A stretch of 38,605 nucleotides of DNA from Thermoanaerobaculia bacterium (GTDB lineage: Bacteria > Acidobacteriota > Thermoanaerobaculia > Multivoradales > JAHZIX01), in NCBI GenBank assembly GCA_027069135.1, contig JALXFE010000515.1, positions 1 to 38,605 on the forward strand, read 5' to 3'. This document shows positions 38,542-38,605 of this stretch, piece by piece. Made by a program: the position numbers and the translations under genes. Each line of letters begins with the position of its first letter. Position 1 is the stretch's first letter. Under the pieces are notes generated by a model. That model ran no database searches, was not told where the DNA came from, and saw only the letters and a program-made list of their open reading frames with translations.

Positions 38542-38605
38542 CCTGCTCTCTTTCATCTTGAGGTCAAGTTATTGCATTTCAGATCATTGCTTCTAAGATC
38601 CGTAG

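Overview
The window is a gene-dense, GC-rich stretch of bacterial chromosome carrying about 33 protein genes on both strands. I see no rRNA or tRNA genes, insertion sequences, phage genes or CRISPR array. The content points to a Gram-negative aerobic heterotroph: a LapA/LapB-type lipopolysaccharide regulator, lipoproteins and exported enzymes, fatty-acid beta-oxidation, and a large Ser/Thr kinase with GAF and membrane parts. A duplicated domain with SGFFWFF and NVELVVK motifs, which I associate with Acidobacteriota (Thermoanaerobaculia-like) proteins, makes that phylum my best guess. This is inference, not proof.

Left part (1-7321). An AddB-like DNA repair gene runs off the left edge, preceded by 6-phosphofructokinase on the same strand. 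A secreted DinB-fold protein faces a fadN-fadA beta-oxidation operon across a perfect bidirectional terminator hairpin. The fad operon is divergent from an exported amidohydrolase, and its promoter appears to be overlapped by a 14-bp palindrome.

Kinase region (7322-10612). This is a comparatively AT-rich stretch. It holds a 111-residue charged orphan protein ending in SPWC, directly followed by an 880-residue protein: about nine membrane segments, a GAF domain, a zinc ribbon and a Ser/Thr kinase. The layout resembles a peptide signal next to its polytopic sensor (ComX/ComP style) and is my best candidate for an undescribed system.

Middle part (10609-24707). This holds a mixed set of housekeeping and orphan genes: two alpha/beta hydrolases, a lipoprotein, a COG0720 pterin enzyme without the usual catalytic cysteine, an SLC13-type transporter, uridine kinase, mutM, a SplB-like radical-SAM homologue that has lost two of its three cluster cysteines, a long HolA, a LapA-LapB fusion, rlmH and phosphomannomutase. 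Several short intergenic regions here are packed with inverted or tandem repeats (14987-15171, 15847-15888, 20770-20972).

Right part (24018-38541). A YugP-like protease, acyl-CoA thioesterase, thymidine kinase, a HAD phosphatase, an A-type Fe-S carrier convergent with ygfZ, an alpha/beta hydrolase and a nicotinamidase are followed by a long minus-strand run that is probably one transcription unit: atuA, a four-helix membrane protein, a separate AtuA C-terminal domain, a LiuC-like hydratase, a YfhO-like membrane protein, a HAD phosphatase, a small coupled protein and a secreted glycosidase-like protein.

The metabolic theme is acyl-CoA catabolism (fadN, fadA, thioesterase, AtuA/LiuC-like genes) plus nucleotide salvage (udk, tdk, nicotinamidase) and envelope maintenance (lapAB, YfhO, lipoproteins).
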